64,000 nucleotides of DNA from Moniliella sp. 'wahieum' (lineage: Eukaryota; Basidiomycota; Moniliellomycetes; Moniliellales; Moniliellaceae), in the NCBI GenBank assembly GCA_003971905.1, contig RSEE01000018.1, positions 558,001-622,000 on the forward strand. The letters are read 5' to 3'. A program made the position numbers and the translations under genes. The notes beneath the pieces were generated by a model. The model saw nothing but the letters and a program-made list of their open reading frames with translations. It was not told the DNA's origin and ran no database searches. Shown here piece after piece: positions 47,212 to 59,040 of the stretch (positions are counted from its first letter, which is position 1; each line of letters begins with the position of its first letter).

Positions 47212-47968
47212 AGTCGGTGAGGCGCTGAGCAGTCCTGGTTTCACGCGTCTTCCGGAAGCGGTGGCCGTGGTGGTGAGCAAGAAGATGTGCATTTGTTCTG
47301 AATCCCCCTGGGCTGTGTGTGGTAGGCTTGACCACTGCAGGTGGGTTGAATGTTCCTTGCCTGAGACCCGGCGCGACTGCCACCGTGAAGCCGGTGAAGC
47401 TTGAAGACGAGAAGGCCCGAAAGCTGATGCACTGAGGGTGCGCCAGCCGGCACACATCGTTTCATCACCCCCATCCCACCCGCTGTCTCGCCTGGGTCCG
47501 CTCGGGTCTGACGCCGTCTTGCTCCGCTGCTTACGCGGACCACAGGCACCTCTGCGAAATCATATCACACAGCCGGCAGCCTGCCGAACAAGGCCGGTGT
47601 TGGCAATGGTATCAACGTCAACACAGCGTCAAGGTTCAAAGCGTTTAGCGTGAACACATCGAACATGATTCTAAGCAGGGCGTAATGGGAGGTGGAAGAG
47701 CCTGGTGGAGCACACAGTGAGAAGCTGCATCCCACCACTGCCACCGCCATATGTGCCAATCTCATTTTCTTTTACTTCGGGTTCAACGTGTTCAAAACGT
47801 TCAGATGTCGTCAGACGAGTATATAGCCACAGAGTGTGGAAACTAGAAGCCGATTGCTGGCCTCGATGGTCACCGTGTTCGTTGGGCCTGACTGTCACTA
47901 TGTCATGGAAGTTGATCACAGACTTAATCACAACTTGCTCGAGGTTGTCCACATGTATATGTAAGCTA

Positions 47969-47989
47969 GTTAAACGTTAAACGTTAACA
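47969..47989. repeat. Period-7 array, core ACGT
   Basis: GTTAAAC, GTTAAAC, GTTAACA; in phase (TAAACGT)n. Confidence 0.85.
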
Positions 47990-48387
47990 AGGCGCTCTAA
48001 GATAACCCTAAGCGCTATAATTATGGTGCGAAACAGGAAGAGAGTCGGCGTATTAGCGCAGAGCGTAGCGGTACTACCACACAATATCTGGCTAACTGAC
48101 GGCAACACGTGATGCACGAGATGGCCCCAACGGAGTGGGAACGAGCGAGAGGCTTCTGACCACGAACGCAAAGGTGAACGAAATCTCCAGACGAAGAGTA
48201 TGTCGCCTGGTGTCGCTCGTGACGCGTGACGTTGAAACGCGTGAAGAGAAGAAAACCAGAAGGAGAGGGAGAAAAGCGACAACAGAGAAGAGCACACAAA
48301 TTGTGACCGTGTGATGGATCGAAACGGCGCACGATCGCGAGGACAACGCAATACTAGCGTAGTGCCGACGCATCATGGATGATCTAG

Positions 48388-48408
48388 ATGATCGATGATC
48401 GATGAGGC
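48388..48408. repeat. Period-7 array, core TCGA
   Basis: ATGATCG, ATGATCG, ATGAGGC; (TGATCGA)n. Confidence 0.85.
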
Positions 48409-49020
48409 GACCTGAGTAAGAGTCTGAGTATACTATAGTGCACAATCATTAATCATCGATATTGTAGCGACGCGTGAAAAGGCTCTGACCTGGAGACACC
48501 TAGTCTCTAAACCACAGACGATCAGCGAGTAGAAATCAAGTAACGAGGTGAGCGAGAAGAAGGGGAAGGGGGAAGGAGAGGTGTTGGCGAAGAGGACAGA
48601 GCAAGCAGTGGGACAGGAATGTACACGTGTGGCCTGCTGGCCTGCTCGCGGCAACTCGAGGGTCTAGCTTTCACATCTACAAATCACAGGCAAGGCACCG
48701 GTGGGTGACATGGCAACAATATCGATCATCTCCAAGTTAATTAAGTCACAGCAGTACGAGCTCTACAGCATCAGAGCGAACCGCGGTTCACTTGTGCGGA
48801 TGCAGACGCAGATATCAGAAGGTGAAAACAGACGGATGATCGATGAAGAGAAGAACAGTGGAACCCATTGGACAGGGAACGGATTCCGGGCGGAAGCCCG
48901 GAGCCGTACCCGTCCACAAAAGCCCGGTACGAGTGTGAGAGATAGTGACACTTCGAAATACTACACAGCGTTACCTGAGGCCTGATGTTACAGTATACAC
49001 AGCCTTTTACTGACGGTACT

Positions 49021-49041
49021 GACCGGTGACCGGTGACCTCT
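49021..49041. repeat. Period-7 array, core CCGG
   Basis: GACCGGT, GACCGGT, GACCTCT; (TGACCGG)n. Confidence 0.8.
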
Positions 49042-49180
49042 CTCTCTCGTATCAAAAAACCATGTCAGTCCCATTAATAGACTAATGGGGAAAGGTTTCA
49101 CTTCTAATAGTACTAGAGACTAATAGCACAGTAGGACTGTCAAACCTCAGGACCTCAGGAGGCAACTTCTCCTCCACAAG

Positions 49181-49393
49181 GAGGACTACCACCGGGCCTA
49201 CGGCCCGGTCAGCTGGGGCTTCGCCCCAGCTGTGCTGCGTCGCCACCTTAGCTACCGTTCCCCCTTCGCCACCGTAGCCACCGTTCCACCGTCGCCAACA
49301 CCGACATAGAGAAATAATATCACCGATGCTTGCTGCTGGCTGCGGGTGGGGGTGGCGTGGAACGTGGCACGGGGCAGCTGATGTAAAAAGTGC
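49181..49393. mobile_element. Solo arm of the 21-kb fold-back element
   Basis: It matches the right arm at 21464-21684: ACCGGGCC-TA-CGGCCCGGT hairpin, CGCCACCTTAGC(T/C)ACCGTTCC units, AAATAATATCACCGATG, GGCTGCGGGTGG and the end GTAAAAAGTGC at 49383-49393. It differs by an added perfect hairpin CAGCTGGGGC-TTC-GCCCCAGCTG near 49209 and has two rather than three of the tandem units. No left arm was found nearby. Confidence 0.7.
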
Positions 49394-49855
49394 CAGGACG
49401 ATAGTAACCACTAATCGATCTTCCACAGTGCGTGCGTCGGTGGGCCCCGAACGGGACGTCGTAATCCGTGCCAGAAAAGTGGAGCATGCGTCTGGAAGAG
49501 CGACATCCGTGCGCTCTGAGATCTGACTGCTGATCTCTCTCAGCGTTATGAGACCTGAAGTCCTCATGGTCCTCGACGGTGCTGCAACTGCACTGGCGGT
49601 GGTATAGTGGTCTAAGCAGCAATGCCTACAGAGAAACAACAAGCAGCTAGTCACCACCAGGGTGGCTACTAGGCTGCGGAACAGGAAAACAGAAGAGAGA
49701 AAACAATGGAATTCTTATATTACGCCTGAGGAGGGACAGAAGGGACGTTGGCCAAAACACGCGAGCTACCCGCGGTGGCTAAACACATCAGTGCCCTCGT
49801 TGTAGCCTAGCAGACTCCCTATATGATAGAGCAGTATACGCTCGGCACTCGCCCC

Positions 49856-49876
49856 CTCGCGGGGCCTCCCCGCGAG
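49856..49876. other. Perfect GC-rich hairpin
   Basis: CTCGCGGGG, loop CCT, CCCCGCGAG (9-bp stem). It is followed directly by TGAC. No gene context, and a role as terminator is not supported. Confidence 0.6.
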
Positions 49877-50251
49877 TGACACACGCCTGCCTTGTTCTTT
49901 TGCGCTTAGGACGCCTGAGAGAGGGGGAAGCTCTGATGATCGATGACTGATGATGACCACGGTATAGATAGGCAAGTAGCTAGTAGCGGGGGGGAGAGTG
50001 TGAAATACCACATGGATCGCGAGTGTCTCGGCACTAAACTTTGTGGTTTTATCTGAGATCATCTGTTGAGAGGTATATAGGGGTCTTCCGTGGATACTGT
50101 CGTAGTATTAGTTGATGGAACCGAACTGGATTCGCGCGCATGATAATTTAATTCGCCCCATAGCAAGACGTTATCGCGGCATCGATGGAGAGAGTAACTG
50201 AGTTCACTGAGTACTCCATCTGAGTAGTGCTAGTGAGCTGAAGTAGTGACA

Positions 50252-50279
50252 CTAGCGACTAGTGACTAGTGATTAGTGA
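50252..50279. repeat. Period-7 array, core CTAG
   Basis: CTAGCGA, CTAGTGA, CTAGTGA, TTAGTGA; (TGACTAG)n, the same unit as at 31195. Confidence 0.88.
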
Positions 50280-50297
50280 GGCATGATGCCGAAGAGA

Positions 50298-50336
50298 CTT
50301 GAAGCTTGAAGCTTTGGAGCTTGAAGCTTGAAGCTT
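50298..50336. repeat. Period-7 array, core AGCT
   Basis: CTTGAAG twice, a one-base slip, then GCTTGAA twice. Confidence 0.8.
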
Positions 50337-50745
50337 ATTGAAGAAGACTGAAACAGTTTTGTGAGAGGCTCAACGTTTGACGTGGTTGACATGTTGACAC
50401 CTACGCCACCAACCTCCGACGGACATTCATTTGCATTCTACGATGCGAGGCCGAAGAAGAGATTTTCGACAGGCCGTATTTCCATCTCCTAAAAACATAG
50501 GTGAGCGTGAAAAGCATATGGCCAGGTGGTTGGAGTGTATTGTAAAGATTCAACGTATACATTTTGAGCACGTTCGTTGGTCTCACAGTCTCAACAGTAA
50601 CTCAATACAGGATTCATATTCACATGTGACAGTATGCTCTCTGTTCTCTCTTTGGTCCAGCGTTCAACATGACGTGCTCGCACCTTGCTGCAATGACTAG
50701 TATCTAACTCTATTCAAAACAAAACACAAACGTCCGCAGAAACTC

Positions 50746-50766
50746 ACTCAGTACTCAGTACTCATC
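50746..50766. repeat. Period-7 array, core GTAC
   Basis: ACTCAGT, ACTCAGT, ACTCATC; the same unit as at 8243 and 30902. Confidence 0.8.
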
Positions 50767-50946
50767 TCAATAGATCTCAACGATCATCGATCCTCGTTAT
50801 CTGCATCATGCATCACTATAGTCACTAGTCACTTTCGGTCTAAAGCATGTTCTGCATTTTTGATGCATGTCAGTTGGACGTTGGCGGCGGAACCACATGG
50901 ACCCGATGCAGTCGTCTGGTGGGAGACGGGCGGGAGGTGGGGAACA

Positions 50947-50981
50947 TGAGATCTGAGACCTGAGACCTGGGATATGAGAAC
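50947..50981. repeat. Period-7 array, mixed GATC / GACC / GATA units
   Basis: TGAGATC, TGAGACC, TGAGACC, TGGGATA, TGAGAAC. The seven-base register holds across five units although bases vary. Confidence 0.88.
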
Positions 50982-51293
50982 CGGACTAGCCGGTAACAGG
51001 GTACCACCACAGGTTTGCTTTATCGATACGCGTCCTCTCCCTCAGAGATACAGATGGCTTTTTGTTGAAACGTCTCGCCCTTCACGATACGGAAGACATC
51101 CCGTTTGTTCAACGTTGTTCAGGCCCGCCTTAGGCCTCAGGGCCTCAGCAGAAATAAAGCAGCGGAGTCGTTGGATCATTGATAGAAGTGGTTTCTGGAC
51201 TGGTGGTTCGGTACCGAGAGATTATCGAGTATCTAACAGATTCCAAGAACCGTGTCAACAATTAAATTAGGCGTGAGATCGATGTGAGAGATA

Positions 51294-51425
51294 GCATGGG
51301 GACATGAGGACATGGGGCATGGGGACATGGGGCATGGAGGCATGGCGACATGGACATATGGAGACGTGGGGACATGGGGACAGGTGACATGGAGACATGG
51401 AGACATGGGGACAGGTGACATGGAC
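51294..51425. repeat. GGGGACATGG-type minisatellite
   Basis: About 130 bp of ACATGG / GGCATGG / ACATGGAG units with 7-9 bp spacing, including two copies of GGGGACAGGTGACATGGA. Units share CATG with the TGACATG heptads. Confidence 0.85.
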
Positions 51426-51467
51426 AGGGTGTGATGGTGTTTTCACGGTTACCGGTTAGCCACTGCC

Positions 51468-51488
51468 GTGACGCGTGACGCGTGAATA
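51468..51488. repeat. Period-7 array, core CGCG
   Basis: GTGACGC, GTGACGC, GTGAATA; the same unit as at 32347. Confidence 0.82.
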
Positions 51489-51885
51489 TCAATCTTCGTC
51501 CGACAGGTCACGCGGTCACCCGGTCACGCGTCGGCGGCCCACATGTCACATCCGCCGATGCGCCCATGTCCCATGCTTCACATGTGATGCATGTGACTAG
51601 GAACTCATGCGGACACACGGCCTACAGGTCCCATGCATCACAGGGGTTAGCGCTAAGCTTAGCGGGCAAGCCACGTCTGTGAAGCAAGCATATGCTCTCC
51701 AGAAATCCACATACTCTCGGGGCTTTTTGTACCACGCGTCTGTCCCGGGCCTGAGCAGTGCCTGAGCGCTCCCAGGCCTGTGCCTTGGGCCTGAGGTAGC
51801 CGCGGTGCTGAGGCGCTGAGGCGCTGAGGGTCCTTGGGCCTGGCCATCGAATCAGGGTCAGCTTCAGGGGGGCTGCAAATGTACG

Positions 51886-51906
51886 TAACGCGTAAGCGCT
51901 AAGCGC
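51886..51906. repeat. Period-7 array, cores CGCG and GCGC
   Basis: TAACGCG, TAAGCGC, TAAGCGC, then TAAATAC. The TAA version of the unit. Confidence 0.85.
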
Positions 51907-53677
51907 TAAATACAGTAATCCGGCAAGCCGGCCTGCCCCGGAGTGCGGCTGTGTGCCTTCTTAGTGCCGTCCTGTGCCGCCTTGCCGCCTCAGGGCTGCC
52001 TCCGCGCCGCAACAGCCGCAACACCGGCGCCCGGCCGGCGCCGCAACCAGTCTTGGCATTTGCCTCACTTGATTTCGCCCTGTCTCGCCTCCGATCAGAG
52101 GGAGGCTTTAGTGCGCATCAGTCCGAGGCTCCAGCCCAGAGTCCAGTGGCGCTGTCCGCGTTTAGCGCTTCGCCTGCAGCATGAATCACGTGGCACATGC
52201 GCCTGCGCCACAATCTACCCTGCTTCAATGGAGCAACTGCCGAAAACTGACAGCGCCTATAGGAGCAGAGAGGTGCCAAGTTTGAGCGGCTGAGCCTCCA
52301 GATATCTTTAGAGCTTGAGAGCGTGAGCGTTCTGGCTGCACGGACTGCTTCCATGTGCTCTGCTAGTGCGTGCAAAGGTGGACGTTGAACGTTTGAGCTT
52401 GAATCGCCCTGCCGGGGCGGATGCCGATGATCGAGGACTGGGGCCGCATGAATAATCGAGGATGTCAAGATCTGAGACCTATTTGCGTCTCGGAAAGCCG
52501 GTGTGCTTGGCAAACCCGCAGTGGTGCGACCATCATGCATCGTACACACCAACCATCGATCATCTCGAACATCGGGCGGGCGCGGGGGCGTTGCCATCAT
52601 GTCATGCTTTTGTGTGTGATTGCATGATGTTCGAGGATTAATGCGCGCATTAATGAGGCGTCTTCCGCCGGTCAAATGTGCTATCGGGATGCCCAAGATG
52701 GACAATGGCGATTCCCCCGTCTTCATTATTACGACGGGGGGGGGACGGACGCACAACGAGAGCGGCAAGTGAGCGTCAGTTCACACTCAAGATGAACGAA
52801 CGGAGGGGTGCTGAGTAACTCAGTACTGAGTGAGTACGCAGTACAGAGTGTACTGATGTACTGTGTAGTCTCACGACCGAGCGGGCGCTGTGCCAGCCTA
52901 AGCTTTTCACCAACCAGCCAAGTGTGGCGTTTCGTGGAAAAAACGAGGGCTTCGTCCGTTTATCAAGCTTCAAGCTAAGCGTCACTAGCGTCACCACGAT
53001 GGAATGACGATTATCGATCATTAATCATTGGTCAACTACTGACTGGTAGTCACTAGTCACTGTCACTGCAGCACTGCTACCGCTGCTGTGCGAGGTGGAT
53101 TAGGCGTTGGCCTGCGTTCAATTGCCGGGGGAGGGAGATTCAGAATACGAGGTGCTGCGGATAGATGCTCTGCCCCTTGCGAGACACTCGTATGGCTGTT
53201 CGCAGCGCGCAAGCACTTAGTACCCTCAGTAATCAATGCGAGAGTACTCAGCTAAGTGCCCTGTGGCTCCGCTCCGTGGCTCAGCCCCAGTCTTGGGCCT
53301 TTCCAACACTGTGTGTAGGATACGACGCCCCCTGATCGTGTACGTACACCTCACCTCGCCAAACACCTTATCCCACCCACTATGCACTGTGCCACTCCAA
53401 AGGAGAACAAGGACGCAGTGCGGCGTTCGAGTCTTGTGCTGTACACACAGCGCGCCCAGTATCAGAGACATCCAGTTTCTATAGTGCTAGTTCAGCGTAG
53501 GCATCGCCTTAAAGGTGCCGCCACTCCTCGTCCGCCACGGAGGTTCGTCTTTCGTCCCCGCCTCGCTCAACGCACACTCCCTTCTTTGTCCTTTCAACCC
53601 CTGGGCCTTGCTCATCCACATCGCCGCGCGCTCCCAATCCCACAGTGCGCACAATCCAACCAGTGTTGTTGGTCTAG

Positions 53678-53753
53678 GTGAGCAGACTGCGCTCAGGAGT
53701 GCCTTGGAGCTCCCCTGTGTACTAACACCCTCATGCTCTTCATCCTCTTCTAG
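53678..53753 (+). other. Putative 5'-leader intron of the GH16-acyltransferase gene
   Basis: GTGAGC donor, TACTAACAC branch site and TTCTAG acceptor that ends directly before the ATG at 53754 (76 nt). Confidence 0.65.
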
Positions 53754-56700
53754 ATGCAGGTCTGGTCTGCCTTGTTCTTGGCGGGCGCCGCCGTGGCTAC
53801 CCTGCCGGGTGTCCGCGCGCAATGCGCTTGTGGTTACCAAGACCCAACCACCCTTGCCCTCTTCACCGATGCCGTCATCACTTACTTCAACGAGACTGGA
53901 GCCGCCGACCAAGTCGTTTTTGTACCCGAAAAGTCGGCTGACCGGTACGGACGGGACAGCGCCGGTACGCTGGCACGGGTCAGCAGCCTTGGATCAACAG
54001 TCAGCGCACGAATGAATGGGAAGACGATTTCTCAGCTACCTGGCGCAGCGCCGTCTCGTACAACAACACCTTTCTCATCGCCAACGAGAGTATGGGCATG
54101 ATGGTTGCCGCTGCCGACATCAAAAACCGAATCGTTTATGGAAGTCAGTTCCAGACCCGTCGCCGTGACATTCTGTACGGATCCTTCCGGACTATGGTCT
54201 TGCCCCCTACCGATTCCAATGCTGGAACCGAGTTCGACATTGAGCTCGCGTACAACGAATCGTCCGTGGTTCAAACCTCCTTTTTCAGTAACGACAATGC
54301 GTCTGATGCCACGGTCTCCATGGGCTTTTCCTCTAAATCTAACGGTCTCAACCCCGTGTTTGTCAACCAGTCCAATATCAGTCCAGGCCAGGGAAACGAT
54401 GTTTGGCACGAATACCGCATGGACTGGCTCCCCACTGTGCTGAGCTGGAGCAACGACGGCACCAATGCGAGTCTCACTTCGATGGCCAAGCCTAAGAAGA
54501 AGGGAACACAACTTCCTGTTCTTCCGGCTCCATTCAGTTTCAAGCACTGGTCCAACGGTTCTCCCACCGGATCCCACGGACCTCCCAAGCACCACTCTCC
54601 TCTTGCTCAAATCCGCTACGCTCGTCTCTTCTTCAACTCGTCACTCGCCACGCGTTCCTCGCAGTTTGATGAACAGTGCGCCGCTGCTGGTGGTGCCCAG
54701 GTGTGCTCGACGGAAGACTGGACCTTGCGCGGCTCGACCGAGCTGGACCTAGCCATGACTGTGAACCAACCCTTGCCCCACAAACATTACCACGCTCGTC
54801 CGTACGCTTGGATTGGGTTTACAGTTTCAATCGGAATCTTTACTGCCCTCTTTGTCCATGCGTTTGTTCGCCGTGTGATCACCTCCCGCATCAAGCGCCG
54901 TGCCTTCTACGACGACTACAACCAGAAACAAGAAGAGCTCCAGGCGGAACAGGCTTCCCAGACGATTGCGTCGTCGCCTACCTCACCTAACCCACCCTCC
55001 AACAGTTTCCGCAAGAGTGACTACACCGACGTGGAACTGGCCGAGATGGCGGATCAGAAGGTATTTGACGAGGCAATGGCGACGTGGGACAACCCCGAGT
55101 TCTTGGCTGATCACTTGGATCAAGTCGATGATGACGATTCGGACATTGACGAAAAGAAGAGGCGATCGTCGAAGATCCGTTCTACCAGCACAACACTGAT
55201 TCCAGTTCGCAGGTCAGCTTGTCCCAAAGCCTCAAGTCAGGCTACCGCCTGCCCTCGGTTCATTACGTCCCTGGCACGCCCCACACCACTCGTCCTGCGT
55301 CACTCTACAGCAACACCACCGACTTGGCCGCTCGCATTCGCAGTGGAATTTCGACACCGACCGGACGAGGTACGCCGACAGGCGCGCTGACCCCCAATTT
55401 GGGTCGTCACACTCCTATGCTATCTTTCAACTCGCCTGCCATGACAACTAGCGACTCATTGGGCATGCTTCAACGTGCGGATCAACCTTCTCCGTCGGGT
55501 GACCAAGGTTCCTCGGTGTACGAGCCATCAATTGTTTCAGGAGAGGATGGGTTGGGTGCACCGCCCGCAATGCCGCCTATGGTCACGTTGCATCCTCATC
55601 CACAAATGCTTCTGGAGGATGGATCGGCGATGCCGGTACACTGGGTGACACCGATTGCTGAATGGAAGCCCGCGGCGCCGACGACCAAAGTGAGGCGCAA
55701 GGCACGCTGGCCAAGCCGGCAGGGGCTGGGGCCGATAAAAAGGCGGACAAGGCAGATGAGGCGAAGGAGACGTTTTGGGAGCATCAAGTACAAGATCTTT
55801 GTCCACACGGGCGAGGGACGGGCAACCGCGTCGGGGGCCGCCCGGGTCGAGTACTTGGACGGTCTTCGTGGGTTTGCTTGCTTGCTCGTCTCGTTGCACC
55901 ACTGGACGTTGATTTTCGAATATTCGTTCACAACGGCAGGCGTCACGGCGCACTATGGCTTTGACAAATGGATCTACCGCGTCTTGGGCCCCATTATCTG
56001 CAATGGTGGTCTGAATGTCGGCATCTTCTTCGTTCTGGCCGCCCGTGTGATCGCGAACCGGTACTTGGTGCGTGGGAACCTGCAAGACCTGGCCCAGCAA
56101 ATCTTTACGCGTGTCCCTCGTCTGGCTACGACCATCACAGCTGCCTTGCTCATCAACTACTTCCTCATTGAATCGGTACGTCTTCTGGATCACTCTATTT
56201 CCACTAGTGGGCGTGTTGCTAACAGTTCCTCGTTTTCGCTTTTCAGGGTGCATTTTACTGGGTCTCTCGTCTACCTTCGCGGACGTACAGCGTCTGGTCA
56301 TACTACCATGACTACTCCTCGGTGGGCGAGTTCATCGATTCATACCTCACGCTCTGGTTTATGCAACCACCTACCATCACCCCCTCACGCGGCACTATGC
56401 CACCGGCATTCTCTGGACTGTCCCCGTCATCATTCAATCGTCCTGGACAGTCTACATTTGCGCCCTGATCGCCCGGGAGATCAAGAAACCATGGAAACGG
56501 TATGGATTCTACATGGCTTGCTTGACGTTGGAATGGTGGTCGAACCGGTACGATTACTTCTTCATTGGTGGCCTGATGATTGCCGACTTGGACAACCGTC
56601 TCAAATACCGCCAACTGTCGGCCAAAGGAATCAATTTTCAGAAAGTTCACCGTCACCCTTGAACCCTTTGCTTGGATCCTCTTCTTCCTGGGCGCGGTCA

Positions 56701-57173
56701 TTACCTGGCTGACCCAGAATGGCACGTTTGACGCGCCCGGGGTGAGTTTGGGATCAAGGCCAACTTCCAGACGGGCAGCCCGAACAAGTGGACCGACACC
56801 CCTCTGCAGTACTACCACCTCCCCGCCATCAAGACTGCATCTGGGTTTTCTCCTTCTTCCTCCTTTGCGACTTGAGCAACTTTGTCCGCACCGTCTTTAC
56901 GCTGCGCGTCTGGACCATCTTTGGCGCAACGCGTTTTCGCTCTACTTGCTTCACGGGACAGTCTTCTGGACCGTGGGTGCGGTCTCGACCTTGAAGATGC
57001 TCAGAGCCGGCTTCCCGTACTGGGCTGCCATGATCATCAACTTCTTCTTGTGCTACGTCGTTCTTTTCGTCGCGTGTGAGATCTTTACACGTACCTTTGA
57101 CCGCTGGGGCATTATGGTCGCTCGCGCATGCTGGCGCGCTGCTTCCGGTGGTCTGGGACGTCGCATTCGTTAA
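53754..57173 (+). CDS. GH16-like glycosidase fused to a membrane acyltransferase-3 domain
   Basis: The start MQVWSALFLAGAAVATLPGV is a signal peptide. A GH16-like domain follows (WINSQRTNEWEDDFSATW, then the catalytic ExDxE signature GTEFDIELAY at 54230-54244, GNDVWHEYRMDWLPTVLSW), with many NxS/T sites and paired cysteines. One membrane span (YAWIGFTVSIGIFTALFVHA near 54810) ends it. A 300-residue Ser/Thr/Pro/acidic linker leads to an acyltransferase-3 domain: VEYLDGLRGFACLLVSLHHW near 55850 with the conserved RG and His, several membrane spans, and RNAFSLYLLHGTVFW near 56935. Stop at 57171-57173. GH16 enzymes cut or rearrange beta-glucans; AT3 proteins O-acylate sugars or lipids across a membrane. 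An intron lies at 56176-56246. Frame changes near 53985, 55155, 55700-55790, 56380, 56640 and 56745; that at 55155 is in the join, so the fusion rests on the absence of a start or stop pair there. Confidence 0.85.
56176..56246 (+). other. Intron in the acyltransferase domain
   Basis: GTACGT donor, TTGCTAAC branch site, TTTTCAG acceptor (71 nt). It joins FLIES to GAFYWVSRLPS. Confidence 0.88.
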
Positions 57174-59040
57174 CCACTGTGTGTACTGTTGGGTTACTTT
57201 TGTCATCTCGTTTCCTCTGTGTCTCTCTTATCTGTCTTAATTTTCTTTTCTCTTTTGCTTTAAACTGGGTCTATTGCCCAAGCTTGCAACAGTTATATCT
57301 CCTTGCTCTACAGTTTCTGTCTCCTTGTTCTCGTACCTACTACTGCGAGCTCCGCGGGAGATCCCTATCTCCTCCGGCTTTTGCGTTCGGCGGTATCGAT
57401 ATAACGACTGCTGTATATAGCACACTTCTTTGTCTCCTTTCCTATCCCCCTTCTTTCTTCTTCAAGTGCATAACGAAGATCTGACGTGTCTATATGAATA
57501 ATGATCTGCACGAACCGTGGCTACGCTTTGGGGGATGACAAAAGAAACTGAGCTCTCGGCAATTGAAAACTAAAGATGCTATTATACGTTTCTGGTCAAG
57601 AATGCTGATGGAGAGAAATCACAAATGCACTGCATGGTATAGGTCCTCGTTCTCCTGGCGTTCTCAAGGTTCGCGCGGGAGCGGGTCCGTTCGTGTACCA
57701 TCCTTTGGTACGCCAACATCGCCTCTCGCATTCCCGAGCCCCGCAGAGTGTGGTCCTCACCTCCATTCTTGATCGCCGAATGTTCTAGATCCTATCACTC
57801 GATCGGTTCGTTAGTACTATAGTCAGTACAATCGCCATTCTCCCAAGCCTCGTCTCTACCTCCTTCACCATCCGCTCGTTGTGGGTGTGTGGACCACACT
57901 AACTGGAGGATTGGCTCTGCACCGCCTCATGCAATGCACCAGACTTGGACTGGGTGCGGAGGGGAGGGTAAGCCAAAATATGCTCGAGCGAGGACATATG
58001 ACATCACGACACCCCACTTACGCAACATTCTGCGTGTAGAACGATACAGTGTACCGAGTTAGAGACTATTCTGAACCTTCTTGTCGGCGAGCACGAGGTA
58101 TTGTGCTGGTGGTATTGAGGAAAGCCAAGTGCAGTGAGCGCATTAGTAAATTGCTGTGCTCATACCAGTGTATGGATGAGTTATTTGTCCTCACCACATA
58201 TAACCAAGTTGTATAGGAGAAGAGAGGAGGGCATCGGACATGCCCACATGGTGGAGGGCAGGTGCTAGATAGCCGCCCAGTATTGTGAGTTGTGTACACC
58301 ATTACTACAACATGCAAGTGATACACGACGCCTCTCTCGTCGGGAACCACTCTCAATAATATATGCAAACAATAAGCTTCTGTTTGTGGTGTGGGTGCAG
58401 AATGTATATATAGGTCTCAACAGAGCCTGCTATTAATAGGACGGACAAAAAAGGGAAGTCTAACGCTATGGATGTGTCTTTGGCTTTGATAGACCGTGAG
58501 ATGAGACATATCACAGATGATACTCCCGTTGCACTACTGATGATGTCGATGAGGGTATGTCGTTTCACGGGATGCAAGGCAAAGAGACGGTGTGGGGGCT
58601 GGTATTATATGTTCCGCGACGAGACTACTAATAATAATATAAATGAACTGTGGGTGTGGTGTGGTGAAGACTCTTCTCCGTATCAGCGGTGTGTATTAGC
58701 CCAAGAAGGCTGCTAACTTTGCGTCTCCTGTGTCCAGGCATCGGGAGAGGAGCGGGTGGAGGCTGCGGAAATGCGGGGAACTGGCTATTAGCAAAACGCT
58801 AACCTTTTAGTAGTGTAAGTCGCGCTGATGAGGACATCGATCATGCATGCAGGGTTATTGTCGTGGAGAACGGAGTTTTGCCAACAAAATCGCGTGTGCT
58901 TTTCCTCCGCGGCAGGGGCACACAGTGGCGTGCAGCCACTCGCAGAGCACTCAGGAGGCGGAACGCTAACACAAAAGCATATTCTAGTGGACGCCCCCGC
59001 CACACAGTATTAATAGTACGTCAGCCCCCCCGTTTCTCTT
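57174..59040. other. Intergenic region, 1.9 kb
   Basis: Pyrimidine-rich after the GH16-AT3 stop, AT-richer between 58130 and 58640. No gene, RNA or heptad array that I can support. Confidence 0.6.

Larger units (their letters stand above)
47212..53677. other. Gene-poor, repeat-rich stretch, 6.5 kb
   Basis: No recognisable protein on either strand. It holds a fold-back-element arm (49181-49393), a GC hairpin (49856-49876), a GGGGACAT-type minisatellite (51294-51425) and many period-7 arrays (47969, 48388, 49021, 50252, 50298, 50746, 50947, 51468, 51886). Period-8 GAGGCGCT repeats lie at 51800-51825. Confidence 0.65.

Noticed and set aside
49082-49657. 191-codon open frame on the minus strand in the 49-kb region
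   Set aside because: It runs through the fold-back-element arm and its tandem units, with no recognisable domain; the open frame is best explained by GC-rich repeat sequence.
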